Positions 35,266-46,722 of a stretch of DNA of 64,000 bases are shown piece after piece (position 1 is the stretch's first letter; each line of letters starts with the position of its first letter). Source of the stretch: Brachionus plicatilis. Taxonomy: Eukaryota > Rotifera > Eurotatoria > Ploima > Brachionidae. The position numbers and the translations under genes are program-made. The stretch covers positions 1,833,214-1,897,213 of the forward strand of contig QEOQ01000180.1 of assembly GCA_010279815.1 (NCBI GenBank). Direction: 5' to 3'. The notes beneath the pieces were generated by a model. It was not told the DNA's origin and did no database searches. It saw nothing but the letters and a program-made list of their open reading frames with translations.

Positions 35266-38200
35266 CTTAAATAATAAAAATTAAAAATTTGAAGTATAAA
35301 TTTTAGACATTAGTACTTTTAATTTATTGATAAGATACATTTTCAATTGAGTAACATTATAGATTCGTTAAAATACCATTTGTTTAAATTATTTCTATTT
35401 AAAAAACATTAAGAAACAATCATTTCAACCAGGATATTGCGAAAAGAACAGAAAATGAGAGCTAAATTTTTAAGAATTTTTTAAGCAAAATTATAAGTTC
35501 ATTTAGCAAAATCTTGCATATCATATTTGCATTTTGAATGTACGAATTTGAATATGGTTAATAATTTATGTTTAGTTGAAATTTGTTTCAGGAAAAAAAA
35601 TAGGTAATATATATGTATGTGTTTGAATTGTAGTTTAAATTTTCTTTCTAGTTAAATTTTATTTATGAATTAAACAAAACAATAAAACACATAAATTGTC
35701 AAGGCAAAAATTTACATTAAATCAGAACACGTCTTTGAGTAATGATATTAGTCCAAATAAAAAGACATTTATACTGACTATGTCTTTTTTAAAAAACTTC
35801 TAAATTAGTAAAATCTTAAATTTTAATTTTTAGATTAGATATATTTAATATTAGAAAACATCTTCAAGTATAGGTCAGTATTACTTTTTATTTAAATAAG
35901 TAAAACTTTTATGATAAAAATGACTAATATATGCGTAATTTTTCACTAAATTCATTTTTTTCAAATTTTAACAAAACATATTAATTTGATTCTTATCCAA
36001 CTAATTTAAATAATTTTAAAAATTTTGATTAAGTTTTACATTTTTTGAATATTCTATATCAAATTAAAAAGGTTGATTTTGAATGTAAAGAAATGTCGTA
36101 TTTAATTTAATGAGAAAATTTATCCTTTTTTTAAAACTTTATCCAGGTCAATAAAATGAAATTTTAGCATCGATTATTTTTCTTATAAAATTTTTCGAAA
36201 ATTTATTATTTTCAATGCCTAAATTTTTAAAGCAAATAGTTTGAAGCCTATTTTTGTATTTCTCTTAAAAATATTCATAATCAGCAGAGTATATTTTCGG
36301 ATAATATTTAACCGGAGTAAGATCAAAAATTCAAATAAAGTATTTTTTCCCTTTTTTGATTAATCCTCATAAAAAAAAATAAAATCTAATAAGCCTTTCA
36401 TTGAATTTATTATTACTTTACGCTAAATAAATTTATTTTGGATATAGATAATTTTATAAATTATCATTTAATGTGTAAAAGCATAATTTAACATAAAATA
36501 TAATTGGAAACTTATTGATTTTTCATGGCATTTATTCAAAATTTTATATAAAGATATTAAAATCTTTACTAAAATATAAAACTTCTTCAAAAGTTACATA
36601 TTAAACGGTTAAAATCTAAAAAAGTCCCATATGGTCTTATAAAATCGACTTTTTGAATTGACTGAATATTATGTTAGGTAATCATTGAGCCATTCCATTC
36701 CATTAGTATTCCGATAATCTAATGAATACAGACTTTGAATTTTTTTTCTGAACAATCCAATAATTAAAAAACTATGTTTCAATGTATTTAATTTTTATCT
36801 TTTTTCTATTATTTAAATCTGGTGGGGATAAAAGCTCGATTGAAGTAAAAAAAATTAATTAATAATCGTAAAATCACTTATAAAAAGGTAAATTTTTTAC
36901 ATATTCATTATTTATTAAAAGTTCTTTGATTTTTTAAGTTTATAATTAGATATTTTTTGCTGTTCAAAATTAAAATTAGCCTAATCTCAACAAATAAATT
37001 ATTTTTTTAAATGGTTAAATATTTTATATTGGTTAAATAATTGGTTAAATAATTATGCTTTGAATTGAACTTAAGAATACTAAATGAAAAAAATTTGTCT
37101 AGATCAATTAAAAATTTGAGATAACATGAAATTATTTTTTTTCAATAATATTTTGAAAAATTTTAATTTTTTGGAAAGCCAAAAATAATAAATTTTACTT
37201 TATTTAAAAATACAATCATTAAATAAACGATTTATTTAATATCTAAGATTTATTTTAATAAATGACCAAAAATATTCAATCAGATTTATTAATTAACATT
37301 AAAAAAATGAGAAAAACTATTGAATTTTGTAACCCACTGATCATATAGTTTACATGAATTTTTTGAAGGTTAATTTTATCAAAAATCATAAAATCTAAGA
37401 TATAATCTCAATCTTCTTTTTAATATTATAATTTACTTTAAAATTTAATACAATTGTTTTTTTATTTTTTTTATCCATAATTTTAACGATAAGGAATATT
37501 AAATATTTAAAAGAAGCATTTTGGTACAAGAAAGTCTCGCAAAAATATCCCATACATGATACGTGAACGTGAAATTGTAAAGATTTTATGATTCTAAATT
37601 ATTTAATTCAAGGCTAGATGAATTTTTTTTTAAATGTTTGTTAGCTTTTAAAAATTTATTGAAATTTTTTTTTCAATTCAAGGATTAATTTTTCGACAAA
37701 TTTATTTTTTAAGTAAAAGCCAATATGGCAATCAAAATCCATGCCTTAATTCTTTACTTAAGCAGACTAATTTAAGAATCTAATACTAAGTTCCAATTAT
37801 TTATAAAGTTATCAAATCTTAGTTTAAAGTCCATACTACATTTTTAAATCATTTTTAATTAGTTAAATCTACATTGCTAGATGTATCCAATTAAAAGATA
37901 AAAACCAAGAGCAACTTCAGAGAGTCGAAGTATTTTATAAAGAATGTCTAGATATGAGGTTTAGAATCTTGTACACTTTTGTTAATTTTACATTTAAATT
38001 ACCGGTAATTTTGACTTATTTATTTTAAATACTGCAAATTTTGAATTTATTTATTTATTCAATTAATGCCAATTCTGGCGATGTAATTTAAATTGTAAAA
38101 AAAATTATAAAATTAAATCTATGAAATCTTTTGTTACTTAGTTTCGCACAATCGAAATTCTTCATTTTTTATTTTTTTTTGTTTCCACATATTTTATTTT

Positions 38201-38470
38201 TTTTACATTTTTCATTTTTTTCAAATTTTGAATAACCATTTGTTCCACCATTTTTAACTTTGAAATATATTGATTCTATGCAAACTTTTTTGTTAAATTT
38301 ATAATAATTATAAATTTAACAAAAAAGTTTTTAATCACATACAATACACACATACAATAATTGTATGTGAGTTTATCGCAATCAGCTAACTTGTTTGTAC
38401 TGTGAAAATTCCAGGGGACATTGTTGAAATGTAAAAAACTTCTCTTATAAACTTATTATAAAGGTGTCCA
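35266..38470. other. Gene-free stretch upstream of SCAP
   Basis: About 3.2 kb of AT-rich DNA that must contain the missing first coding exon and promoter of SCAP unless these are farther away. Two palindromes lie at 38283-38369. Nothing else recognised. Confidence 0.45.
38283..38329. repeat. 47-bp palindrome
   Basis: AACTTTTTTGTTAAATTTAT plus A, a 5-base AT centre, then the exact complement. It is followed closely by a 21-bp palindrome at 38349-38369 (CACATACAAT around a central A). Confidence 0.8.
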
Positions 38471-38479
38471 ACTGGCTAA

Positions 38480-38710
38480 ATCTCTGCCAAGTCTTTACTA
38501 ATAGGTAAAAAACGTACAAGAGGTCAACAATCAAAAACAGAATTACCTGCATTACAACGACAGCCAAGTGAAATTAGTCAAGATTTTGCAGTGAATCAAA
38601 TTGGAATAATACCAAATCCAAAACCAGCATCTCTTGAACCTATTTCTCAGAATCAAAATGCCATGAACAAAATTCAACCTAGCCAATCTTCTAAAAAATT
38701 TCGGCAAAAT
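38480..38710 (+). CDS. Possible orphan coding exon, Gln/Asn/Ser-rich
   Basis: An open frame from about 38480 reads GKKRTRGQQSKTELPALQRQ, then IGIIPNPKPASLEPIS and QSSKKFRQN, with normal amino-acid composition, and ends at a good donor (AAT|GTAATT at 38710). Past that donor the frame turns into low-complexity Phe/Lys/Ile sequence. Acceptors are possible at 38490 (CCAAG) or 38503 (AATAG). I found no partner exon: a foldback repeat begins 28 bp downstream. It could be the 5' exon of a gene with long introns, or a retained fragment of a lost gene. Confidence 0.3.
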
Positions 38711-38738
38711 GTAATTTATTGTATATTTTTATATTTTT

Positions 38739-38994
38739 ACATTTTTACATTTTTGAGAAAAAAAAATAGAAATCTCAAAATAAAAAAACTTACATTAAGA
38801 AAATTAATAATAAATTCGCAATTAATTAAAAGGGATTTTCAAAAAATAATCCTTGGTTAATAATCCTACATTTAAATTTTTCTAAAAATCCTTTTTAAGT
38901 AATGGCGAATTTATTATTACTTTTCTTGAATGAAAATTATTTTAGATTTTTTGATTTTGAGATTTTTTTTTTTTCTCTCAAAAATGTAAAAATG
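38739..38994. mobile_element. Foldback repeat of about 256 bp
   Basis: ACATTTTTACATTTTTGAGA at the left is matched by its complement at the right, and pairing continues inward (TAATAATAAATTCGC, AAAAGGGATTTT, CCTTGGTTAATAATCC) for about 115 bp per arm with small gaps. Non-coding; probably a MITE. Confidence 0.6.
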
Positions 38995-40015
38995 TCCAAT
39001 TATTTTGTCAACATTTCAAGTAATGGTTAATGGAAATGAAATTTGTCAACCTGCAAAAAAAAATTACCTGTTAAAAAATTATTGGCTGATCAAAAGAAAT
39101 ACTTCTCAAGACTGATTAATTGTTTTGGGATGATGAAATTTATTACTTATAAGCAATAAAATGATATTTATTTAATTTTCATGGATTTTCTAAAAAATTA
39201 TCTTAAAAAGCTCAATTTTTCAGTTTTTTAAATGATATTTTATTAAGAATTATTTATTTTAAAATTAATAGCATACTATTTTTTACGAATTAAATAAAAG
39301 AACCGTTAATCAGTTTTTTATGACAATGAAACTAACCATTTGATTAACCCTGACTGACCTAAGACACGTCACCAAATCGAATAGAATCAAGTCAAATCCG
39401 ACAATTTTAATTAAATTAAATAACACAATTAATTTTTGAAATTCAATTTTAGTATTATTATCAAAAATGCTCACAGAACAGACACGACTACCATAATACC
39501 TAGTTTTTAGATAAATAAATCTCCGAAAATCTAGGCAGCTCATATTCAATTAGTATTTTACTAATATTTCTCTAATCTTGTTCATATACGAATCCTTAAA
39601 CCATGACTCCTACCCAGGTCCCGTTTATCTAACCCTTTAGTTAATTTAAATTTAATTGTTACATTAGGATCGATCAATATTTTCCATACCACAAGCATCT
39701 TATCAAATCAACAGAATTAGCAACATGATAATCCCTGATTTTACGAGTGAATTTTTTATTTGCATCTGAAAATTTGAGGGACAAATTTTTGTCACTTGAT
39801 TGTTTGAAATAATTTTAATTTAATATACATTTTTTAAATTAATAAGTTTATTTTTATTTAATGAAAAAATTTAAGACAAAATTTTAATCAATTCTTATTA
39901 CAAATGCTAAATAATATTTTTTAAAACACGTAGTCAAAATTTCAAAAAATTCAAAAAAAAAATTAATCTTTTAAACGATTAGAAGAGTCGCTTTTTAATC
40001 ATTCGCTTGATAAAA
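38995..40015. other. Intergenic upstream of TMEM208
   Basis: No gene recognised on either strand. A short open frame on the - strand near 39310-39549 has no family resemblance and was not called. Confidence 0.45.
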
Positions 40016-40534
40016 ATGAACAAAACGACTAAAGGTAAACAAGGCACTAGAGGCACCAAGCAAATAATTGAAGAAAATCGTCAAACTGTTGACTTCTATT
40101 TTAACGTTTTCACTATTTCAAATGTAGCTTATCTAATAATTCGGTATCTTCTATTTTGGGACACTTTTAGTTCAAAATTTATTCTACTTTATACACTGAC
40201 AGCTCTCACATCACTGGTTGCTTATTACTTCATTAGCTATGTTGGCAAGCCAATTTTGGACGAAAAAGGAATAGCGGTAGATTATAGCAGTGATTTGAAT
40301 ATGTCAGGACACGTGTCTGAATATGCCAAAGATGTTATTTTATTTTCAGTTATTCAATACATTTTATCACTAATATCAAATTATTTTTGGTTTGCTTTGA
40401 TAATATTGCCCTTGTATGTTTTTGTAAAAATTTGGCAAAACTTCTTGGGTCCATGGTTTTTCGAACCTGCTCCGGAGGAAGAACCTCAAGACCAAAAAAA
40501 ACAAAAAACCAAAACCAAAGTAATCAGAAGATAG
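40016..40534 (+). CDS. TMEM208: TMEM208 / SND2 family ER membrane protein
   Basis: ER membrane protein of the SND targeting route, which helps insert membrane proteins lacking an N-terminal signal. Intronless, 172 residues from the ATG at 40016 (human 173). Seen: the family opening GKQGTRGTKQIIEENRQTVD, two close hydrophobic helices (FNVFTISNVAYLIIRYLLF, FILLYTLTALTSLVAYYF), the conserved polar block YSSDLNMSGHVSEYAKDVIL, a third long hydrophobic region (VIQYILSLISNYFWFALIIL) and the signature WQNFLGPWFF, followed by a Lys-rich tail. Start choice: an upstream in-frame TTG is not needed, and the ATG matches the family start. Confidence 0.93.
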   Translation: MNKTTKGKQGTRGTKQIIEENRQTVDFYFNVFTISNVAYLIIRYLLFWDTFSSKFILLYTLTALTSLVAYYFISYVGKPILDEKGIAVDYSSDLNMSGHVSEYAKDVILFSVIQYILSLISNYFWFALIILPLYVFVKIWQNFLGPWFFEPAPEEEPQDQKKQKTKTKVIRR

Positions 40535-40741
40535 AAATTAATCTACCGATTTGTCGTTTTGTTAAAATTTTTATTCTTTCAAATTTTATTGTAAAAATTA
40601 ACCTATTTTAATCAAAATTCGAATTTTAAAATAAATAAATCTGAAACTATTTTTTATCATTATATAATATCATATGAAATAAACATGTGATACTAACCAA
40701 TAAATAGGAAAAACTCTTTAAATAAATTAAACCATAATAAA

Positions 40742-41403
40742 ATGAAATTGTTTTTTATTTACCTAATTGTGGTGATAACACTAAAATTATCAAACTCATG
40801 TGAACCACCAGATTGTGACAGACTCGATTGCGGTACTTGTGGAAATGCTTGCTGTTCCTTGGAGTTTTTGCTTCGTAAGTTTTTGCATTAAATTTTCTAA
40901 CTGATGTAATGATATTTTCTTGAATAGAACCTGATCCAAACACATTAAATATTATGATTTCATCTCTCTTGCATAATGGTGGACCAGACGATCATTACAA
41001 CTTCGTAACTTCGTCAGACTTACGGCCATATAACATAAGCTGCAATTTTATTCTTCAAGTAAAAAATTTATTTAATTATAATAAAATTTTTAGAAAAAAT
41101 TATTTTAGGGAATTCACACAACTTTGGTAAAAAAATATAATGATACACTTAATTTTGCTATCTTTCCGGAAACTAGTCAAAAATATTTCCAATCAAGAAT
41201 GAGAGCTTTTTCAATATCACAAATTGGAGGTGCTTATTGTGACGAAGGCCAAAATTATAAAAATTTAATATATTTAATCAAAAATTTGAGTAAAAATATT
41301 TTCGATTATTAATTATTATTAAGCTTTAAATATTTATTCTTATTTAGATGTTGAATATATTGAAAATCATGTTGCTGGATGTGAACCAACTCCGAGACGC
41401 TAA
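40742..41403 (+). CDS. Secreted cysteine-containing protein of unknown family
   Basis: Four exons (40742-40874, 40928-41058, 41109-41289, 41348-41403) give 166 residues in frame. The first about 19 residues (MKLFFIYLIVVITLKLSNSC) form a clear signal peptide. Directly after comes a cysteine cluster PPDCDRLDCGTCGNACC, then a region of mixed strands and helices (LNIMISSLLHNGGPDDHYNF, YNISCNFILQGIHTTL, AFSISQIGGAYCDEG) and a last Cys in VAGCEPTPRR. Nine Cys in the mature part would suit disulfides. NIS and NDT are possible N-glycosylation sites. I do not recognise the family. It lies 207 bp after TMEM208 on the same strand, with no functional link implied. Confidence 0.7.
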
Positions 41404-41797
41404 TTTTAGAATTAAATAACTTTTAAATAAAGAGATAAAAAAAATCATTTTAATTATATTTGAGTTTTGACTTTTAAAACTATCTTTAACATCCGAAATA
41501 TTCTGCTCTCTTAGTCTATCTCATCTCATATCTAGGGAGTTGTACAATTGAGATTTTCTGCAAGATTTAAATAAATTTCCAAAAGAAAATTTCTCTTTTT
41601 CTATTTATAAATGGTTTAATTAATGCCTTTTAAATGAAAAAATGAAATTTTTAATTATTATGATAATATATTTGATATTTAATTTCTCAATTATTTTTGC
41701 GTAAAATTATTTATATTGTTTTGGTTATACTGACTAATTTTCATAATCAAAAACACACTCAGTGAATTTTCGATGCATATTATATCATTCTGTCGGT

Positions 41798-42276
41798 ATT
41801 GTGAATTTTGGTTCAAAAAACAAAAAAATATATTAAAAATGCCAAAGCTTAAGTTCTGGCGGACCAAAACAAGTTCCGTAGATCCGAGTTACTGATACAT
41901 CCTTCAAATCCTGCAAAAATCTGCAGTAAATCTGCAAAATTCTGAAAAATTATGAATTTAAGATATTAAATTATATTTAAAATCCAACTCAACTTTTAAT
42001 ACAAAAATGTTGGTACAGACAAAAGTACAGTTGCTTAAAATTTACTGAACATGTCGATCCAGATTAAAGCTCTGGTGTGTTTTAAATTTTGTTTTTGTTC
42101 TTAGTACTAAAATAGGCAATGATCTGAATTTTGCAGAGTTTTAAAGAAACAGAATATTGATGGTACAAAGTATGTATCATGACCTCGGATTTATGGAACT
42201 TGTTTTGGTCTGTCAGAACTTAATATTTGGCATTTTTAATATTTTGTTTTTGTTTTTATGTACCAAAATTTACAAT
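41798..42276. mobile_element. Inverted-repeat element with roughly 110-bp arms
   Basis: The left arm (41798-41920; AAAAATGCCAAA..., GGACCAAAACAAGTTCC..., ATCCGAG) and the right arm (42150-42276) are complementary with few mismatches. The centre is unrelated AT-rich DNA with CTGCAAAA repeats. Non-coding. No clear target duplication. Confidence 0.65.
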
Positions 42277-42342
42277 AAAAATTATCAAAAAATTTTTGTA
42301 AATTTTTTATATCAAGTCCAAGTAATGATTTACAGTCTTAAA

Positions 42343-42644
42343 CAGACTTGGGCAAAAGTCATCAAGTCAAAGTCAAGTCAAGTCATTTGACTTGACTTGA
42401 CTTCTTTTTTTTTAAAGTCGAGTCAATTGACTTTAAATTTTTATTTTTTTACCTTTTTTTGGCAGCCCGTTTATTTTAGAAAAAATTAAAAAAATTCTCT
42501 GGTGGGACTTTTTTTTTTAAATTTAAAAGTCCTGACTTGACTTTAAAAAAAAAGAATTAAAGTTAAGTCAAATGACTTGACTTTAGAAAAAAAATATTAA
42601 AGTCAAGTCAAGTCAAATGACTTGATGACTTTTGCCCAAGTCTG
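42343..42644. mobile_element. hAT-type MITE with AAGTC repeats
   Basis: 302 bp. The ends CAGACTTGGGCAAAAGTCAT and onward (27 bp) are perfect inverted copies, and an exact 8-bp duplication GTCTTAAA flanks it (42335-42342 and 42645-42652). The body is built from direct and inverted TCAAGTCA/TGACTTGA units, so the strand can fold on itself. The perfect TIRs suggest a young copy. Confidence 0.9.
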
Positions 42645-43692
42645 GTCTTAAATATATATTTTTATAATTTTTGATGTATTTCTATAGCAAAATTTATTGA
42701 TTGCCTAAAATCTTTGAGGTCTTTAGTAAATCAAAGTTAGTCTTAAAAAAATTAGCAGCTAAAAATATCAGGCATTAAATAAGTTTAAATAAAAAAAAAA
42801 CAAAAATTAGAAAAGAATGAAAATTTGATAAAATTATTTTAAAAAATGAGCTTTTAAAATAATTGAAATTTATATTTTTAAATTTTTTGAAAGAAAATAT
42901 TGATTGATTTAAGTTTGTTTAATTATATAGAAAAATTCTTTCATTCATTTTATCTTTATGTAAATTTTAAAAGTTTTTGGTAATTGAATTTTTATTAAAT
43001 TGAAAAAAAGAACTGTGGTTTAATAAATTCTGAAACTTCTATTTTTTTTAATTGTTTCAAAAAATGGGACTGAAATTTTTTAATAAAGATTCATAAAATT
43101 TGTTTAATAATATTATCTTTTGTTTCTTTTTAATATAAAAAACAAAATTTAAAATTAAAGTTTTTTAAAATACTATTCAAAAATCAAATTTAATTTTCCC
43201 TTTAGCTTTTTATATAATGAGTATTTATATGAATTTCTGATTTAAGATCATTCCTAAATCATTTCTTTTAATATTCAGTTTTACTTAAACTTTAAATTTT
43301 ATTTTGCTTTAATTTTAATTTAAAGATAAAGATTCATTTTTACTACACGATTTTCTCATTCAGAAAAAAAAATCTAATGAATCTGTTAGCTTTTATTAAA
43401 AGTCATTTTAAGATCACGACTGAATCATTTTAAATAAAATTTTCAAATATTAACCAAGATAAGTCATATTATATTTCAGACTTTTCTTCTAGTTGAAACA
43501 TTCTAGTCGAATGAAATATCTAGACAAGTTTAAATTTCAATTTTGTAATCATTATCTATTTTTTGGTGTTTATTTACCTGAAAATGCTGTTTTTAAAAAA
43601 CGTAAAATATTTCACTTATAAAAGCAAAAATCGCTTTGTTTTTATTATATTAATAACTTGAAATCTCTAAATCATTTTAAAAAATTGCTGGA

Positions 43693-46478
43693 ATGACTGC
43701 AGAGAGCCAAGTTGATCTGATAGGTTCGAAATCATCATCTAGTAATCTAAGAATTTTTAAAGGAATCGGAAAAGTTGTCGGGGTTTTAGGATGTCTTTAT
43801 TTTTTTGTGGTTTCACTTAATTTAATGAGTATATCATTTCCTTTAATTGCAGGTAAAATCGAATTTAAATTTACAAAAATCAATTTTTAAATAAGTTTAA
43901 AGGAAAGTATGCTTCCGAAGCATTTCGAAGCAATGTAGTACTAACAAATCCCTTTGCTGGCTTAATGATAGGTGTCCTTTCAACTGTCTTGGTTCAATCT
44001 TCTTCAACTTCTACAAGTATCATAGTAAGCCTGGTTGCATCGGAAATGGTTCCAGTCAAATATGCTATTCCAATAATTATGGGATCAAACATAGGGACCT
44101 CAATAACCAGCACATTAGTAGCTCTAAGTCAAGCAGTATTTATTTTTAGAAAAATTTTTAATTTAATTAATTAAATGTCTTTATTTAGAATGATTCCGAA
44201 AGATTCAGGTTATCATTTGCTGGAGCCACTGTTCACGATATGTTCAATTTATTAAATGTAGCAGTTCTTTTGCCAGTTGAAATTTTTACAAATTATTTAC
44301 AACTTACCTCGGGATTTTTGGTCAATATTTTGGTAAAAAATAATCCTAATGCTAAAGAGCCAAAATTGTTAAGCACAATTACTCAGCCTCTAACAGATTC
44401 TATAATTCAAATAGATAAGCACATACTAGACTCAATAGCCACAAATAAATCATTTGAGAATGCATCTTTAATTAAGCGTATGTGCAAGCGAATTGTTAAG
44501 AATGGCACCGAAACACTTTATTTAGAAGAGCCCTGTGTTTCGTTATTCAGCAATATTTATTGGCCCGAATGGCTCATTGGAACCATTTTGCTTATCACAT
44601 CATTAGTTATTTTATCAACTTGTCTGGTTCTTTTGGTTAAAATTATGACCTCTTTGCTAAATGGTCCAGTGGCAAAAATAATTCAGCGGCTAATTAATTC
44701 AGATTTTCCTGGAATTTTCAAATATTTAACTTGTTTTGTGGCTATAATTGTATTGTTTTTTTTTTTTTTTTCAAAAATAATTTATTTAAATTTTCTTAAG
44801 CTTGGGTGTATATTGACTATTATGGTTCAAAGCAGCAGTGTTTTTACTTCAACTTTAACTCCTTTAGTTGGTAATTAACCAAAAATCAGTTTTATTTTTA
44901 ATTTTTAATTTTTAAAAAACTCAGGAATGGGAATAGTTTCGATTGAAAGAGTATTCCCATTAACTTTGGGCTCAAACATTGGAACAACTATAACAGGCAT
45001 TCTGGCTAGTTTAAGTGGTCCAGCCAAAACTTTGAACTTTTCATTGCAAATTGCCTTGTGTCACACTTTGTTTAATATTACAGGTTATTTATCTTTCATT
45101 TGAAAATTGAATTTTTAATTTTTATTAATTTTTATTAGGAATTTTGATATGGTATCCAACGCCATATTTAAGAAAAATTCCGATCAAGCTTGCCAAATTA
45201 TTAGGCGACACTACTGCACAGTACAAATGGTTTGCCATTGCATACTTATTGGGATTCTTTTTTCTCATACCGGCCATCATTTTTAGTTTATCGCTCATGG
45301 GAAAGTAAGAAAATTCTATTTTTGTATAACTGTGTTAAATGCTAAATTGTTTGATTTTAAAAAAATGGACTATTTAGTCGCTTAAAAAAAATTTAAACAT
45401 TTTATCCAAAAGCGTGTGACAAACTTATCTTTTTCTATGTGTGAGATTAACATTTATCAGTAAGAATAAACAAATTATCATGTTTAATGGATTAGATAAA
45501 CAAAGAATCTAAAATAAAGACTTAGAAGTAGTATTTTGAAATTAAGGAAAAACTAGTTTTAATTTAAAAAACAAGATGCATGATGATACTAGTTTATAAT
45601 TTTTTTACAAAAAAAAATTGTATTTTTTGAAAAACAAGAATCAAAAATATATTGCTAGATTTATTTTACTCTGATATTTGAAAATTCAAATTAAAAACTA
45701 AACCCACTTAATATAAAGATCATAAAAAATCATTTACTTATTTCTAATTAGAGTTAACCAAGCCAGTTTAACCTTTTGTTATCTCCAAAGAAAAATTGAA
45801 TCTTCACTAATTATTGATCATACAAAGATAAAGTATGCTATTTAATATAGCTAAGCTTTGGAAAATTTTACAACAGATAAAAATTTAAATGAAAATTGAT
45901 ACACTTGGTTTTTTAATTTAAATTTAAATTTAAATTTAAATTTTAGCTTAATTATACAGAAATTCAAAGATAGAAATAATATAATTAACAAAATTTAAAA
46001 CAAAAACAAAAATATTCAAATCAAAAATCAAAATTGAAATTTCTTAATTGAGAATTTTGTAAATTTTATAATTATTTTTATAAAGAAAATTGAGATTTAA
46101 TTGTAAAAAAAAATCATTAAACACAGTTAATATTTGTCTTTTCTTTTAAATTTTATTAATAATTTTAATTTAATTACAAGTGTTGTGTTCATCACTTTTA
46201 TGATTATAACAATCGCCGTAATTTTTCTAATCGCATTTATTAAATTGCTGCAAAAAAAGTTTCCTGCACATTTACCTGATACGCTTCAGACGTTTGAATT
46301 TCTACCAGAACCATTAAGATCTTTGAAGCCTTATGACAATTTTATTTCGACTAAATTAGTATTTTTGAAATGTTTTAATCAAAAAACGAGTCTATCCGAG
46401 CCGATAGAGGATGCACATATCAAACAAACAATAACAGTCACATTTTCAAATAAAGCCTTCGATAAAGATAATTTCTAA
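43693..46478 (+). CDS. SLC34-type sodium/phosphate cotransporter, copy A
   Basis: Type II Na/Pi cotransporter of the plasma membrane. Exons 43693-43852, 43903-44135, 44189-44749, 44801-44870, 44925-45083, 45139-45304, 46181-46478 give 548 residues. Seen: the two inverted-repeat signatures [16 protein letters not shown] and [10 protein letters not shown], the conserved [11 protein letters not shown] and [11 protein letters not shown] blocks, [15 protein letters not shown], a large extracellular loop with Asn-X-Thr/Ser sites and two Cys ([15 protein letters not shown]), and the C-terminal end [19 protein letters not shown] as in vertebrates. The A-x-A...D triplet that makes vertebrate NaPi-IIa/b electrogenic is intact (FAGATVHD). 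The last intron (876 bp) is far longer than the rest. Poly(A) AATAAA lies at 46556-46561, before copy B starts. Confidence 0.93.
45914..45943. repeat. (TTAAAT)n microsatellite in SLC34 copy A intron
   Basis: About five tandem AAATTT hexamers in the last intron. Confidence 0.7.
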
Positions 46479-46555
46479 ATGTAAATTCGTTCAAGATATA
46501 ATTACATAATCTAAACTTCGAAACTCATGAAAATATCACTCTTTTTTTTATTCAA

Positions 46556-46561
46556 AATAAA
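46556..46561 (+). terminator. AATAAA poly(A) signal of SLC34 copy A
   Basis: 78 bp past the stop of copy A and about 160 bp before the start of copy B, so the two tandem genes can be separate transcripts. Confidence 0.5.
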
Positions 46562-46722
46562 CCATTTAAAAAGATACTACTACACGTTTAATTTTGCTTA
46601 AGGCTCATTTTTTTCTTATTCTAATTTATCTGAAAAAACTTGTCTGGTTTTCTGAAGAATATGTATAAATACGCGAGATTTTTTGAAATTATAAAATAAG
46701 AAAATATAAAAATATATAAAAT

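Larger units (their letters stand above)
41404..43692. other. Gene-free stretch before the SLC34 pair
   Basis: Contains two inverted-repeat elements (41798-42276 and 42343-42644). The remaining 1 kb is AT-rich with no recognised feature. Confidence 0.55.

Noticed and set aside
39310..39549. Open frame of 79 codons on the - strand
   Set aside because: No splice context, no homology that I recognise, and composition typical of AT-rich non-coding DNA.
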